The notes beneath the pieces are model-generated. The model saw only the letters and a list, made by a program, of their open reading frames with translations. It was not told where the DNA came from and did not search any database. Below are positions 21,731 through 33,457 of a DNA stretch of 64,000 nucleotides, piece after piece; within the stretch, counting starts at the first letter, position 1; each line of letters opens with the position of its first letter. A program made the position numbers and the translations under genes. Location: assembly GCF_029784155.1 (NCBI RefSeq), contig NC_073691.1, positions 90,168,722 through 90,232,721 on the forward strand. The letters are read 5' to 3'. The stretch comes from Uranotaenia lowii (taxonomy: Eukaryota > Arthropoda > Insecta > Diptera > Culicidae).

Positions 21731-22125
21731 TGCCAATTTCGTTCGACGAATACTACATCAAGTATGATACTGGAGCTGTAATTATCCTTTGAGTAATCAG
21801 TCGGATATCGTCCTGTAGATGGGCAACATCGAGTCCGAAACCGGTCGACAAAAAGGTAACTTCATATCCTTTTTCCATAAAGTAAGATCGTAATACTGTG
21901 TCGTGTCCTGTAATACTTCGTGTGTTATGCGAAATTTGTATGGCTCAACGATAAAAAACATTTTTTCAACCATCAGCCATACGCGTTCGGTGCTGCTCGT
22001 AAAGCGCCTATAAGTAGGCTCCTACGTTTAGAAGAAATTGCCCAGTCGAATGATAGTGCATGATATTTTTTAAACATTTTGGTTCGGCCAGAGTTAACTG
22101 GGTGCAAACATATTGCTATCAAAAT
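21731..22125. other. Penelope-like 3' flank and spacer
   Basis: Contains the likely 3' non-coding end of the Penelope-like element (to about 21850). Nothing else recognised. Confidence 0.4.
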
Positions 22126-22146
22126 TCAGTTTTCTGCTTATTGTAT

Positions 22147-23327
22147 CTTCTTCTTCTTCTTCTTACATCAACATGGCCAAAACATGTAGGCATCCTGGAA
22201 AATGGAAGACTTGCGTCTTTCATTTTTCTTTTCAGCGTATTATCTGTTACATATTGCTATGCATTGCAGATATTATTACGGCCAGGCCAACCATGTGATG
22301 AAAACCGCGAAAGATACAGGATACAGGGGTGTAATGAAGCGTGGAGATCCCTACCAAACGCTTCATATAATATTTTGAATATTGAATGACCTTAATATTA
22401 ATTTATGTCATTTGGGAAATATGGATTATTGAAACATTAAATGCTGTAAAGGAATTATGAAATTACGAAACTTACCAACATTATACTCAAAGCAATAAGA
22501 ATTAGAATAAATCAGATTTTTTTGCCTTCGTATCTTTCCGTCTACTCTGTGGATAGTATGATGGGTTAATGATATTAGCTCAAGTCAATAATTGCAAAAT
22601 CAAAAATTTAAAATAAGTACTGCAATGCCTAAATTGATATTATTTCAAAATAGATTTGATAATTTTTCAATGATTTTCGAAAACGACAATCAAGATGAAA
22701 CTTACACTTCTTGCTTCCAATTGTTTGAATATTCGAAAAAAAAGTGATATTTAACAATAAAATACCTTGAAATTCTGGATTATCGGACAAATCGAAGAGG
22801 GGGGAGGGAGTGGTCTAACAAAAAAAAAATGGAATTGTTTCGGCCTTATTTGTTTTGTTTTTTGTTGAAGAAACATGAAAGTGATTAAGTTTTTGATCGT
22901 AAATCATAACAAACAATTGCTCAGTAGAATTTCATGTCAACGTTTTTGAAAGTGGTTTAACATCCTCTTAAAAATAAGCGATTTACGAATGCTTCGACAT
23001 GAAAACCTTTTTTACGGCCTTCCCGTTAGAAAGCAATTAATGTGGTGTAATGATAAAAAATAGTACTTAGCTTTGAGTTCCGGCCCAAGAAACTTTTAAA
23101 TCCCTGCATCCAATCTTTCTTCATTTCTAGTGCAGTCTTTAGTCCGGAGGTCCAAGGTGCCTGATCAGGGAACCGGGAAACTGAGCAGCACAAGTCCATC
23201 TTCCAAACCACAGAAAATCCGGCTTCAATCCCCGTTGAACTAAACCAACTGAACCGAAACTTTAAGAATTTTCATTTTTTTTCGAAAACTTCAACAGTTT
23301 TCGGAAGAGCCAATTTTTCACGTCTTC
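22147..23327 (-). mobile_element. 1,181-bp retroposed insertion with 21-bp target duplication and GAA tail
   Basis: TCAGTTTTCTGCTTATTGTA plus T (21 bp) stands at 22126-22146 and again at 23328-23348. Next to the first copy is (CTT)6, so on the minus strand the insert ends in (GAA)6 followed by the duplication. That is the pattern left by target-primed reverse transcription. The body has no frame over 110 codons and no RT motif; it could be a long SINE, a truncated non-LTR element or a retroposed transcript. Confidence 0.7.
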
Positions 23328-23624
23328 TCAGTTTTCTGCTTATTGTATAATCATTAATTGACCAGTATAGTCTCGACGGCTTTATAAGAGTCTGAATGTG
23401 ATAGTAAAATGACCAAATAAGATATTTAATGAAATGGAATCAATTAGAAGGGCTGAGAACTTATAACTCGATTTTCTCAAAATCAAGTTGATGGCGTTCA
23501 GTTCGGTCTGGTAGAATCCCGACCATAAAAATTCTAAATTTCAGTGGAAAAAATTGTAACTGATTTTAATAAATAAGTGATGGTGAATATGGCGGAAGAT
23601 GAACAAACAAGGGCTACATCCAGT

Positions 23625-26600
23625 CAGGTGCGGTCCTATGGGGTAGGGGGGGGGGGGGGTTATCGTGGTGATTACCCCCCCCCCCCCCCCTCCCCCAAGC
23701 GGGAAAAAACCGTTACAAAATGCTTGAATTTCTATAAAAACTTTAAATTCTCCTAGTAGATGGGCTTTTGAATTTTCAAAAATTTTCCACTCCGTGGGGG
23801 TGATTAATAAACGAAAAAAATTTGTTCATCACTTAAAGACTCAAGATTGAAGAAAAGTCGGTCTACCAAACTGAAGGTGCTGTAACTTGCAATTCCCTGG
23901 CCCGAATTATTCCAATCAACTTCTGTTGAATTACTTAGAGTGTTGAATTTAAATTTGCTAACCATTTATCTACTAAACATTTGAGCTAGGTAATGAAATG
24001 TAGGGACATTTTTTTGAATAGTCACTGATATCTCTCATATGCCTAAATTTACATGAGCAAATTGTGATAAATTTTGTATTTGTTTCAAAATCTGAGCTTC
24101 TTAATTATTCATTATGTTTTGAATTTTAATAGAATGACAGATTCGGTCAGATTGAAGAAAACAAAAAAAAAAAACTCAAACTATATACATACATATGTAC
24201 GGAATCGTAAGATTGGCAATTTCCTTTGATTTTCAGAAATTACTATCATGTTAAATGGATTAACAGATCTTGGTCATTCTAAGAAGTGAAAAAATACCTT
24301 TGAACTTTAAGTGTTTAACTGCCTTATAAGTAAGAAATATAAATTGTAGTCACATTCTCAGTCAGTAGTCACATTGGAGGGATCAGTTTTCCAGTAGGCG
24401 CTTAAGAAACGTGTGACTTCAATTGACCGTCTTTGGTACCTTCTAATCTTTTTGTTTGACACCAATATTATAGGTACTAAATAAATTCAACCGTTATATA
24501 CAACATGTTGAGATTTAGCAACGGAAAGTTCCTCATTAGGATTTTTATTTGTAGTTCATAATATCTCAAAAACCGTAAAAATCGGGACAAAATATTATAA
24601 CAAAACTTTACTTCAAGAATAAAAAGCTAAGACGAATCAGAAATCCAAATTAAAATTAGAATTTTCAATTCTGTATTTTTTTTTGCTTATAGTTGGTTTA
24701 TTGACAATTTTAAATCTTTTTAAAGTCATGTCTAACTCATTCCAAAATCCAATGCAGTACTATTCTCACTTGCGTTTACAAGGAATTCATAATTAGATTG
24801 CCAAATAACAATTGAGTTTTTAAATCACATTAAAGATTCTCTTGCACGAATTCATTTCTCCCTCGAATCAACATCATTGAAATATGAATTATGAAACTTC
24901 AAACTAACCTATATTAAGAAATTTAAAAAAAAATAGATTCAATTTAATTTAATCTGGATTGAAATCTATCACATCAAGCATTCATATAATGGATGACCGT
25001 AAAAAGATTCAAGTACATACTACCAAACAGAAATTGAATATGAAAATTTTAAATTTTTGTAGTTAGAGTTCAAGTTTCAAAAACCTTTTAAAGATTTCTA
25101 AATTCAAGTTAATGCGTTAATAAAACACAAGAAATTCCAGAGCAACAATAAATCAAATGAAGAAATTGTGGGTAATGTTTGTAATTTGAGCCCAAAAGGA
25201 ATAAAAACTATTTATAAAAGCTTATTCAATATGAAGGAATTGGTGTTTTGAGAAAGGAACTTAAATTCATTTTCAAAACTCAAAATCTGCATTCACAATT
25301 ATAACACAAGGATAAAAAACTCACATTTTCCGAGGTGCAAAGAATTTGAAAATTGACTTTGACTTATTTAGGGGTACTGAATGCAAATTTGTATTTTTCT
25401 ATCAGCTCTGTTTTTCGGTATAACTTTTGAAAAAAGAAGGTTAAAATTCATTGAAAAAATTAGTGCATTACAGCAAAAGTGTACAGTATCAAAAGGATTT
25501 AGAAAAAAGGTTATAACTTCATGATCAATTTTTCATGACTTCAGGACCACAAAATTATAGAATTTTAAGAAAAAAATATTTTTTTTTTAAATCGTTCTTT
25601 TTTTGAAAGAAAATTATTGTTTTTTCGGGAATTTGCCACTTAGTGGCATTCTTTCCTAAAATCTGCATCGATGAAAAAATGAAAGATAATTTATAGATTC
25701 AAAGTAATTATTTTTTGTTCATGTAGGTCAGCTGCTTCATCAGTTATCATTGATCGATTAAACTCTAAACTAATTAGTTTTCCGACAAAAAAAAACTGAC
25801 AAAAATCGAGTTAAAAAAGCAAAATTTTTCAAAATCAGCTTTTCACCTTCTTTGTAATTTATATGTTGCTTTTTCATTTGTTTGAGTATAATTAAAATTG
25901 AAAATTTTGTATTGAAACCTGTAATTCAAGAGCAAATCAATAAAAATTAAGTTCCAGAAGCTTCATACTTCAGTATCTGATTTTGAAAATATTATTTTCA
26001 TCTGAATTTATATTTAGAGTGTCAATTTTTTATATCGAGAATCTGAAAAATCAAAACCAAATTTTGAACGAGGATTGTGTTTCCAAATTGCAAATAATAG
26101 GTATTACAAAATATCCAAATCATTTTTTTTATTTACATAAAAAAAAAAAAAAAAAAATATCCAAATCACTATTCAGTAAATGACTCTAATGAAAATCACC
26201 GTTCAGTTTGAAATTCGTAGCAATAATTAACAAAAACTAAAATTAAGAAGCTCAACCACGTGTGTATAATTTTCATTTGTAAAATGGCATTTAAAACAAG
26301 AAATTCTTTAAAGATTTTTGAATGTGACAATTTCAAACTACCAGATATACAAATTATGCCAATTTTCTTTTTAATATTTTATTTCTTCTCTTATTTAATA
26401 TTTTTCTAAATAGATACATCTGATTTTATTCGGTGAGGGAGAAGGAGCAGTGTTCAGCTTATATTGCACTCATTTGAAAGTGGCAACCCTAATACCACCG
26501 CCCCCCTCTCCCCGCCCGCCATCCTCTTCCTTTTCTCGCTTTTTCAAAATGAACGCTTTTTCACCAGATATTACGTTCCTTCATATTGACTGATTTTTGA

Positions 26601-26655
26601 AAATTTGAAAAATCACCCCCCCCCCCCCCAAGAGCCAACTCTAGGACCGCCCCTG
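23625..26655. mobile_element. hAT-like DNA transposon, 3.0 kb, non-autonomous
   Basis: Left terminus CAGGTGCGGTCCTATGGGG and right terminus (reverse strand) CAGGGGCGGTCCTAGAG, with the 8-bp duplication CATCCAGT at 23617-23624 and 26656-26663. This combination is diagnostic of hAT. Just inside each end lies a long G (left) or C (right) run. The 2.9-kb AT-rich inside has no transposase frame on either strand that I can see, so it was probably moved by another copy. Confidence 0.85.
23646..23690. repeat. G14/C16 hairpin
   Basis: G14 at 23646-23659, a 15-base spacer, then C16 at 23675-23690. It can form a very stable stem or, on single strands, a G-quadruplex. Run lengths may be unreliable because such runs are hard to sequence. 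Confidence 0.8.
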
Positions 26656-26940
26656 CATCCAGTCATATTGCAATTACTTTCGTTGATCCTGCTCTGTTTT
26701 ACATACAGTCAAACGGGGCATCATGAAAAAGCAGGGTTAGATGCAACATTTGTATACCACAACTACAACACTCATTCAACTTTCATTTCAATATACTTTA
26801 TTAAATTATTCTGTGGTGGTATGAGCCTACTTGGTTGAATGATTCAACTGAATCAAAGCAATCGAAAGATTCCTTTTAATTCAACCACGGTAAATGAAAA
26901 GTTCATATACCAGTATTTCGATAGCAACTTACTACCTTCT

Positions 26941-27384
26941 TCAGTGAACGTTTTCGATTGATGAATGTGTATCGTTTCCCTCCCTTATATTGTCCGGGTT
27001 AGGTAAGCTACTACTAGGTAGCAGAAACCTCCGAATGCTCGGCAGTTGTGCCGTTGTCTGTTTTTTGGGTCTACCTACCCTATTCTGGGTGTTTTCTGGT
27101 AGTGCTAAATTATTTTCTACCCGTTTTTGGGCATTGTCAGGTAAATTATTGTATTTCTTTTTACCTAAGAATTTGAACAACCAAGTGTGCCCTGGTCCGG
27201 TGTCTCCGTTTAAGAGATGAACTGATTTTTCATTGAAGATTTCAATGCTTTTAGCAACATCCAATTTAAGCGAATTACTATTCAAAGACCGGATCAGCGA
27301 GACATTTCCTCGATCAATAGAGTGACCAGATTCACACATGTGTAAAGCTACTGCAGATCTAGGGTTCTGAAGAACTTCTAACAT
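26941..27384 (-). pseudogene. Inverted duplicate of the Penelope-like nuclease C-terminus
   Basis: This 147-codon frame repeats the last part of the plus-strand protein (RSAVALHMCESGHSIDRGNV and on), with one Ala/Lys difference and a different end caused by the 10-bp extra piece. It lacks the GIY-YIG core and is a by-product of the inverted tail. Confidence 0.85.
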
Positions 27385-27395
27385 CCATAAACGGT

Positions 27396-28565
27396 TTGCA
27401 TAAGAATATTAAATTCACTTGCGAAATAGAAGAAGACAGGAAATTACCTTTCCTGGATGTTCTGGTAAGGAAAGATGATGGCCTATTCCAATTCGAAATC
27501 TACAAAAAGCCGACAAACACCATGAGGGTAATACCGAGCACCTCGAACCACTCGTTCCAGCATAAGATGGCGGCGTTCCACCACATGATCCATCGGATGA
27601 ACTCCATTCCCCTATCAACTGAAGGAAGAGAAAAAGAACTTCAATACATTTTCCAAACGGCTAATAAAAATGGATACCAAAGTAGATCCATTCAAGCCAT
27701 TATAAGGAAGAAAGAAAGATTGCTTCAACGGAAATCTTTCACCACTTTAACTCCTATTCAGAAGGAGTTTCAACGAAGGTCCATGGAGTTCAACAGTGTC
27801 AACGCAGTCGAATTGCGACACAAGTTGACAAAGTTCGATATTGAACTAGTGTTCACTAGCTCTAATAATCAACTGAAATCCATCTTAGGATCGACAAAAG
27901 ATCCAGTGGAGCTCCTTCATAGATCTGGTGTGTACAAAATCAGTTGTTCCGACTGTGATAAGGTGTACATTGGACAAACCAAAAGGAAGTTGATTGATAG
28001 ATTCGAGGAACACATGGCTATAGCTAGATCTGATTCAAAGAAGAAAATTCTTCCTTCACAGAACCCTAGATCTGCAGTAGCTTTACACATGTGTGAATCT
28101 GGTCACTCTATTGATCGAGGAAATGTCTCGCTGATCCGGTCTTTGAATAGTAATTCGCTTAAACTGGATGTTGCTGAAAGCATTGAAATCTTCAATGAAA
28201 AATCAGTTCATCTCTTAAACGGAGACACCGGACCAGGGCACACTTGGTTGTTCAAATTCTTAGGTAAAAAGAAATACAATAATTTACCTGACAATGCCCA
28301 AAAACGGGTAGAAAATAATTTAGCACTACCAGAAAACACCCAGAATAGGGTAGGTAGACCCAAAAAACAGACAACGGCACAACTGCCGAGCATTCGGAGG
28401 TTTCTGCTACCTAGTAGTAGCTTACCTAACCCGGACAATATAAGGGAGGGAAACGATCAATCGAAAACGTTCACTGAAGAAGGTAGTAAGTTGCTATCGA
28501 AATACTGGTATATGAACTTTTCATTTACCGTGGTTGAATTAAAAGGAATCTTTCGATTGCTTTGA
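27396..28565 (+). CDS. Penelope-like RT end plus GIY-YIG endonuclease, 5'-truncated
   Basis: The open frame of 389 codons starts at a TTG because the 5' part is missing. It has the last RT block (KLPFLDVLV, FEIYKKPTNT at about residues 17-41), the KMAAFHHMIHRM linker, then the GIY-YIG nuclease (SGVYKISCSDCDKVYIGQTK at about 176-196) with a CxxC inside and HMCESGHSIDR further on. The tail is Lys/Pro-rich. The nuclease core is intact but no start codon or full RT is present, so it is unlikely to work. The two Penelope-like copies in this window are clearly different families. Confidence 0.85.
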   Translation: MHKNIKFTCEIEEDRKLPFLDVLVRKDDGLFQFEIYKKPTNTMRVIPSTSNHSFQHKMAAFHHMIHRMNSIPLSTEGREKELQYIFQTANKNGYQSRSIQAIIRKKERLLQRKSFTTLTPIQKEFQRRSMEFNSVNAVELRHKLTKFDIELVFTSSNNQLKSILGSTKDPVELLHRSGVYKISCSDCDKVYIGQTKRKLIDRFEEHMAIARSDSKKKILPSQNPRSAVALHMCESGHSIDRGNVSLIRSLNSNSLKLDVAESIEIFNEKSVHLLNGDTGPGHTWLFKFLGKKKYNNLPDNAQKRVENNLALPENTQNRVGRPKKQTTAQLPSIRRFLLPSSSLPNPDNIREGNDQSKTFTEEGSKLLSKYWYMNFSFTVVELKGIFRLL

Positions 28566-28592
28566 TTCAGTATTAAATTATCATTGAATGAT

Positions 28593-29830
28593 AACAAATT
28601 GATGATGACATAGTTTTCAACATCGTGAAAGAATTTTTTGATCTGAAAAAGTTTCTGATTATCATAAGAAATTAAAAAAATGAGCAATAAATGTCAAATT
28701 TTTTGCATTTTTCGTTGCCGTAAAAAACTTTACCCAGTATGACGGATTGGCTTAATGATATCATCTACAAACTTTACATTGCTTTCTTTTTCCTATACCA
28801 GAACTGTTGGTGTAAAAATATTTTTCGGACAATCACCATTTTTTTTAAATAAATATTTTTATAATTCACTTACCTGTCTGGGGCAAAATGTAACAGAATG
28901 AAAATCAGAACTTAACCTCATAAATCTCGTTTCCATATTCTGGGATATGATTGTTTTGCATTATGCGTTTGTTAACATTAAAATTTCATGCATCCTAAGA
29001 TTTATTTTCATGATATAACCTAATAGAATATTTGTAATTTTTTTTACCCCTAAATATATGCAGCAAATTTACACTTTGTTAAAAATTTGATTCGAACAAA
29101 ACAAAGAAATACTGCAATTGGTGCTTTATGCGTTATGACATTACAAATGTATCAAAAACTATAAATTTTCAAACATTTTCAGAGTTTGTTGCAACTTACC
29201 CCTTTTTCTTAGTAGGGTGAAAATTGCATGTTTTTGAAAATTTAAAAATAACTGGTAAAATCAATAATTTTTCTCATGACCCGAATGACCCGGGTGGTTA
29301 AAAGGTCTCTAATAAATTATACTAATAATAATAATAATAATTTTTCTGGTAACGTCAATTTGGTGTTCCATCATCAATAAAACTTTTGATGTACAAGAGG
29401 TATGATTATCTGTAGGCATTAAGATTTTAGAAGCCATTGAAGTTGAAAAGTGTTGCCCCAGTTGACGGTACTTAATCGAAAACAAATCTTTACGATAGAA
29501 AACTGCATTGATTTGTCTCAGAAGTTTGCGATGACTTTATTTGGCAATTGTCCATTTTGAATCCTGGAACTTTTTTTTATATCCAGATTATGAATACGAG
29601 TTGTTTGAAGAGAAGCGATTTTTGTGGTAGCTTATTGATTAGATAGGAATTTCGAATACATATAAATATTTCTGTGGATGTTTTAAGATCTCAGCTATTT
29701 ATCTTTAAATGTAATTAGGAATGACAAAGCAATTTTTCTTTTGTGGTTAAAGAATAGTTTTTATTCCTAAAAATATTCTTCCGCGCGATGCATTCAAGAT
29801 AAATTCAACTTCTTTCATTGACAATTCGGT
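28593..29830. other. Spacer between the Penelope-like element and the histone pair
   Basis: AT-rich, no gene recognised. An (AAT)n run of about eight units is near 29322-29342. Confidence 0.4.
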
Positions 29831-29846
29831 CGTCCTTAAAAGGACG
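29831..29846 (-). terminator. Histone 3' stem-loop of H2B
   Basis: Minus strand CGTCCTTTTAAGGACG, 33 bp after the H2B stop. It is the replication-dependent histone mRNA 3' end signal bound by SLBP. Confidence 0.85.
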
Positions 29847-29878
29847 GTTTTAATGATAGAATAATCGATTTCGTTAAT

Positions 29879-30253
29879 TTACTTGGAGCTCGTGTACTTA
29901 GTAACAGCTTTGGTTCCTTCAGAAACAGCATGTTTCGCCAGTTCTCCAGGAAGCAGCAAACGAACAGCGGTCTGAATTTCCCGGGATGTTATTGTCGAAC
30001 GCTTGTTGTAGTGGGCCAAACGGGATGATTCTGAGGCAATCCGCTCGAAAATGTCGTTGACAAAGCTGTTCATGATACTCATGGCCTTTGAAGAAATCCC
30101 AGTGTCTGGATGAACCTGCTTCAACACCTTAAAAATGTAGATAGCGTAACTTTCCTTCCGGCGAAGCTTCCTCTTTTTTTTGTCCGTCTTGGCAATGTTC
30201 TTCTGGGCTTTTCCGGATTTCTTGACCGCTTTTCCACTTGTTTTTGGTGCCAT
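29879..30253 (-). CDS. His2B: Histone H2B
   Basis: Single exon, 124 codons including the ends typical of H2B: basic tail (residues 1-32), then the histone fold ([18 protein letters not shown], residues about 35-52) and the conserved end AVTKYTSSK. It dimerises with H2A in the nucleosome. Compared with the usual insect protein, a few positions differ (YIF for [12 protein letters not shown] for ERIAAEASR, and an Arg/Leu change in the basic tail KRKLRRKES). Intron-less with a 3' stem-loop, so a replication-dependent gene. Divergent from H2A. Confidence 0.97.
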   Translation of the reverse strand: MAPKTSGKAVKKSGKAQKNIAKTDKKKRKLRRKESYAIYIFKVLKQVHPDTGISSKAMSIMNSFVNDIFERIASESSRLAHYNKRSTITSREIQTAVRLLLPGELAKHAVSEGTKAVTKYTSSK

Positions 30254-30499
30254 TTTCCCGATATTCTAGGCTAGGAGACAGTAGAACCAACACTGATAGC
30301 TGTGCTTCGTGACGCTTCGCTTTTTATTCAGAAAATACTTTTTGCGCAGACTCTGGGTTGCTATGTTATTTTGGAAAATTCCCCGGAGTTTTCCCATGTC
30401 ATTTTCCAGTTTTTCCCGGTATCTAAAATGTATAAAAGGGCTACACAGCGTGTTTCGGTTCTACTTTGGTGGTGAAATCGAATCGATACGTATCAAACA
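30254..30499. promoter_or_regulatory. Divergent H2B/H2A promoter region
   Basis: For H2A: TATAAAAG at 30431-30438, about 62 bp before the ATG. For H2B (minus strand): AT-rich GAATAAAAAG at about 30330-30321 and an initiator TCAGTG at 30296-30291, spaced about 31 bp. The 246-bp shared spacer is normal for paired insect H2A/H2B genes. Confidence 0.7.
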
Positions 30500-30874
30500 A
30501 TGTCAGGCCGTGGTAAAGGTGGCAAAGTGAAAGTAAAGGCAAAGTCCCGTTCATCCCGTGCTGGGTTGCAATTTCCGGTCGGCCGTATCCATCGTCTGCT
30601 ACGCAAGGGCAATTATGCGGAACGAGTGGGGGCCGGAGCTCCAGTTTATCTGGCAGCCGTAATGGAATACTTGGCTGCTGAAGTTTTGGAATTGGCCGGA
30701 AATGCTGCTCGTGACAACAAGAAGACCCGAATCATTCCCCGCCATCTGCAGTTGGCCATTCGCAACGATGAAGAGCTGAACAAATTGCTGTCTGGCGTCA
30801 CGATTGCACAGGGCGGAGTACTGCCCAACATTCAGGCCGTACTTTTGCCAAAGAAAACTGAAAAGAAAGCTTAA
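30500..30874 (+). CDS. His2A: Histone H2A
   Basis: Single exon, 124 codons, near identical to canonical insect H2[11 protein letters not shown] start, [17 protein letters not shown], acidic-patch region [20 protein letters not shown], and the KKTEKKA end. It lacks the SQ(E/D)(Y/F/I) tail of H2A.X/H2Av and has a stem-loop after it, so it is the replication-dependent form. Dimer partner of H2B; forms the nucleosome core. Confidence 0.98.
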   Translation: MSGRGKGGKVKVKAKSRSSRAGLQFPVGRIHRLLRKGNYAERVGAGAPVYLAAVMEYLAAEVLELAGNAARDNKKTRIIPRHLQLAIRNDEELNKLLSGVTIAQGGVLPNIQAVLLPKKTEKKA

Positions 30875-30906
30875 ATTTGCCAGACCATCTGCTACCGTTT
30901 CCAAAC

Positions 30907-30922
30907 CGTCCTTTTCAGGACG
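30907..30922 (+). terminator. Histone 3' stem-loop of H2A
   Basis: CGTCCTTTTCAGGACG, 33 bp after the stop. A perfect 6-bp stem with the TTTC loop of histone mRNAs. Confidence 0.9.
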
Positions 30923-32602
30923 ACCGATTAAGCCCGGAAAGAGTTTATTCGAAGCTTTTCGTACCCAGGTGGTAGGGGGAATGCGACTTGTGTGATGCAA
31001 AATTACACTTCTGATAATGTGCACTATTGCAGTCTTTTCATATTTGTCTGATTTTTGAAAAATTTAATAAATATAATGATGTTACATGAAATCGATCAAA
31101 TCTAGACTGCTGGCAGAATCCGTAAAGATGGCGAGTTGGTACATAGTAGATAACAGTTTTAGTCTGGATAAATAAGTGAAGGTAAAGATGGAAGAAACGG
31201 ATCGATATTTAGTACATTTAACGAGACAATTCTAATGGAATTCAGTGGCTTTTGGGTTCAAAAGACTTCCGGTTGATTGTTTAACGAGAATAAATAATCA
31301 GGGATTCTCTGGAGCCACCAAGTCGAGCAAAATCTGAAGATAAAAGTTACATTGACTATTTTTGGCCATATTAGTTCTCATTTCACAGTTTATAAGTGCC
31401 AGTTAAAGAGAATTTTAAATGTTTGTCTTACTACCGAATAGTCATTGCATACTTAAAGCACTTAAAGGAACAATTGTCTAATTTTTAGATCAAAAGCAAT
31501 TTTTTGAGTCTTTTTATCAGGTAGTTATTGGATGAATATTGATAATAGGATTAAATATTAGTAATTTTATGCTAAGAAATGATCTCGATTTATTCAGAAG
31601 AAATATATATCTTTTTGAACTCTGGGGATCAATTGAACGCACAGCATACATTTTTGAAAATCCTTTTCTCAAAAACAACTAAGGCTTTACTATTGCTTTG
31701 AAAATATGACATTAGGAAGTTCATATTATACTTCAACTATTGACTTATTGGAATAAATATTATTATATAGTTTTCGTATGGGAACATTTCAACGTGATAT
31801 CTAAAATATCTTCAAGTTACATTTTGTTCATTTTTTCTAACAAAGCTGAAACAAAAATTTTTCAGACAACAACATTGTGAAACAGCAAATTGGAAATGTA
31901 CTTTTATTTAAATTTTTTGTCACAATTTCGTTATTTATAACGAAAGATTGATATTTTTAAAGCTATTTGTATTTTCCTGATTCTATCAGAGTTTGTAAGA
32001 AGTAAAAAAAACTTGAGAATATTGAAAACTACAACTTAAAACTACTATATACAATCTAAAGTTACTAAAGGCAACCAACTAAAAGTGTGAACGTTAATTT
32101 TCTATGTACAAAGTTTTTATCAATGTGTATTCTGATTGGTTTGATTTTTCTACAAATTTCGTTCCACTAACGTTAGTATCAAATTTTTTCCACACCCGCA
32201 TCGTTGTGAAGTTCCAAAACCCTGGTGTTGAAAGGGCAATTCAGTGTCATCCTCAATATTCGGTTTTGGATCATCGCGGTTTGTTTCTATAAAAGTTCGA
32301 GCCAGGGTTGGTCGGCTCTTCTCAAACAACAAAGAGCCGGGAGAAACCAACACTGTTTTCAGTTCGGCTTCCGAGTGTAATCCTCTTTCGCTGATCGTGC
32401 TCCACTCGTTACCCGAGTTTACACGAGCTGTAAGTGACTCGGACGGCAAGTGTGAGAGCATTTGCATCCGAGTGGAAGAAAGAGAATTCTAAACAAAGAG
32501 CGCCTTGTGTTTCAGTCATACACCTCAGAGTAAAGAAGGAAAAAAAATATTTAGACTCCCACCACACAACGTATAAATATAAACAATTTCTACTCCGCTA
32601 CC
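30923..32602. other. Spacer after H2A, no gene recognised
   Basis: AT-rich. A more GC-rich island at 32240-32490 has a TATAAAAG word (about 32289) and a possible hairpin (CGGCTCTT ... AAGAGCCG), but no histone frame follows. Confidence 0.4.
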
Positions 32603-32610
32603 ATGCCCAC

Positions 32611-33449
32611 TAGACCGCTGCAAAAAATGACTTTTTGCTCCCATATGTTTTTTCGATGCCTTTTGGGGCCCCAAGCATCAGTGTAAAATTTGAGATGATT
32701 TGGTTGATTCCTGAGTTAGCGCAACGCGTTTCAATTTTGTATGGAAATTTGTATGGAAGAAGAAATGTTTGCACATTAAATCATCCAGAAAGTTCAAATA
32801 AGCTTGAAATGAAGTCGGTCTTTAACTTTTGGTTTTGCTTACATGACAAGCAGCTAAGAATTTCATGGAAAAAGTTATAACAATTTCAAAATAAAAAATC
32901 TAAATTCATTGAAAAATATTCAAAAATGGCAGACTTTGCTTGCTAGAGCTGTTAATAATTTCATGAAATGTTATGGCAAAGGTTATATAAATCAATAAAT
33001 TCTCTGGCAATGCAAAGCAGTTTTTTGAGATTTTTTATTTCCATCCTACTGTTACACAGCTTTCAAACAAGCAGACAAAAACGATATAATTAAAATAATG
33101 AATTTTGAAAACAAAAATTTTATATAACATTGAATATCTTTTCTGGGGTACAATTTAGGTTTTTGCTTTGTTCGCAAGAAATTTACTGCAAGAATCAAGG
33201 AACATTTTTCATCCAAAGTTATATTTTTTGGAACTTTCAGAAAATCTCTGGCGATTTTTGAATGAAAAAATTTGTTTTCCCTTACAAATTTCCATACAAA
33301 ATTAAAACTCGTTGCGCTAATTCAGGACTGGATGGATCGCTTTAAAAAAAAATATTGCTATTGCTGGCAGCAAAAACAACCAAAAAAAGTTATGGGAGGT
33401 GTAAAAATTTAAGAATTTCAAGTTTTCATACAAAGCTTGCAGCGGTCTA
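32611..33449. mobile_element. hAT-like MITE, 839 bp, TAGACCGCTGCAA ends
   Basis: The 13-bp terminal repeats TAGACCGCTGCAA are perfect, with the 8-bp duplication ATGCCCAC at 32603-32610 and 33450-33457. The 8-bp size points to hAT. No transposase. The short frames inside are shadows. Confidence 0.85.
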
Positions 33450-33457
33450 ATGCCCAC

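Larger units (their letters stand above)
26844..28583 (+). mobile_element. Penelope-like element copy with inverted 3' tail
   Basis: TTGAATGAT at 26835-26843 and 28584-28592 is a 9-bp target duplication. The left ~520 bp (26847-27369) is the inverted copy of the right end (about 28060-28571), with a 10-bp extra piece on the left near 26960. Penelope-like elements are known for such inverted partial tails, so this is one insertion event. Confidence 0.85.

Noticed and set aside
30599..31024. 141-codon minus-strand frame across H2A
   Set aside because: Shadow of H2A.
32240..32490. GC-richer island with TATAAAAG, possible histone promoter
   Set aside because: No coding frame or stem-loop follows.
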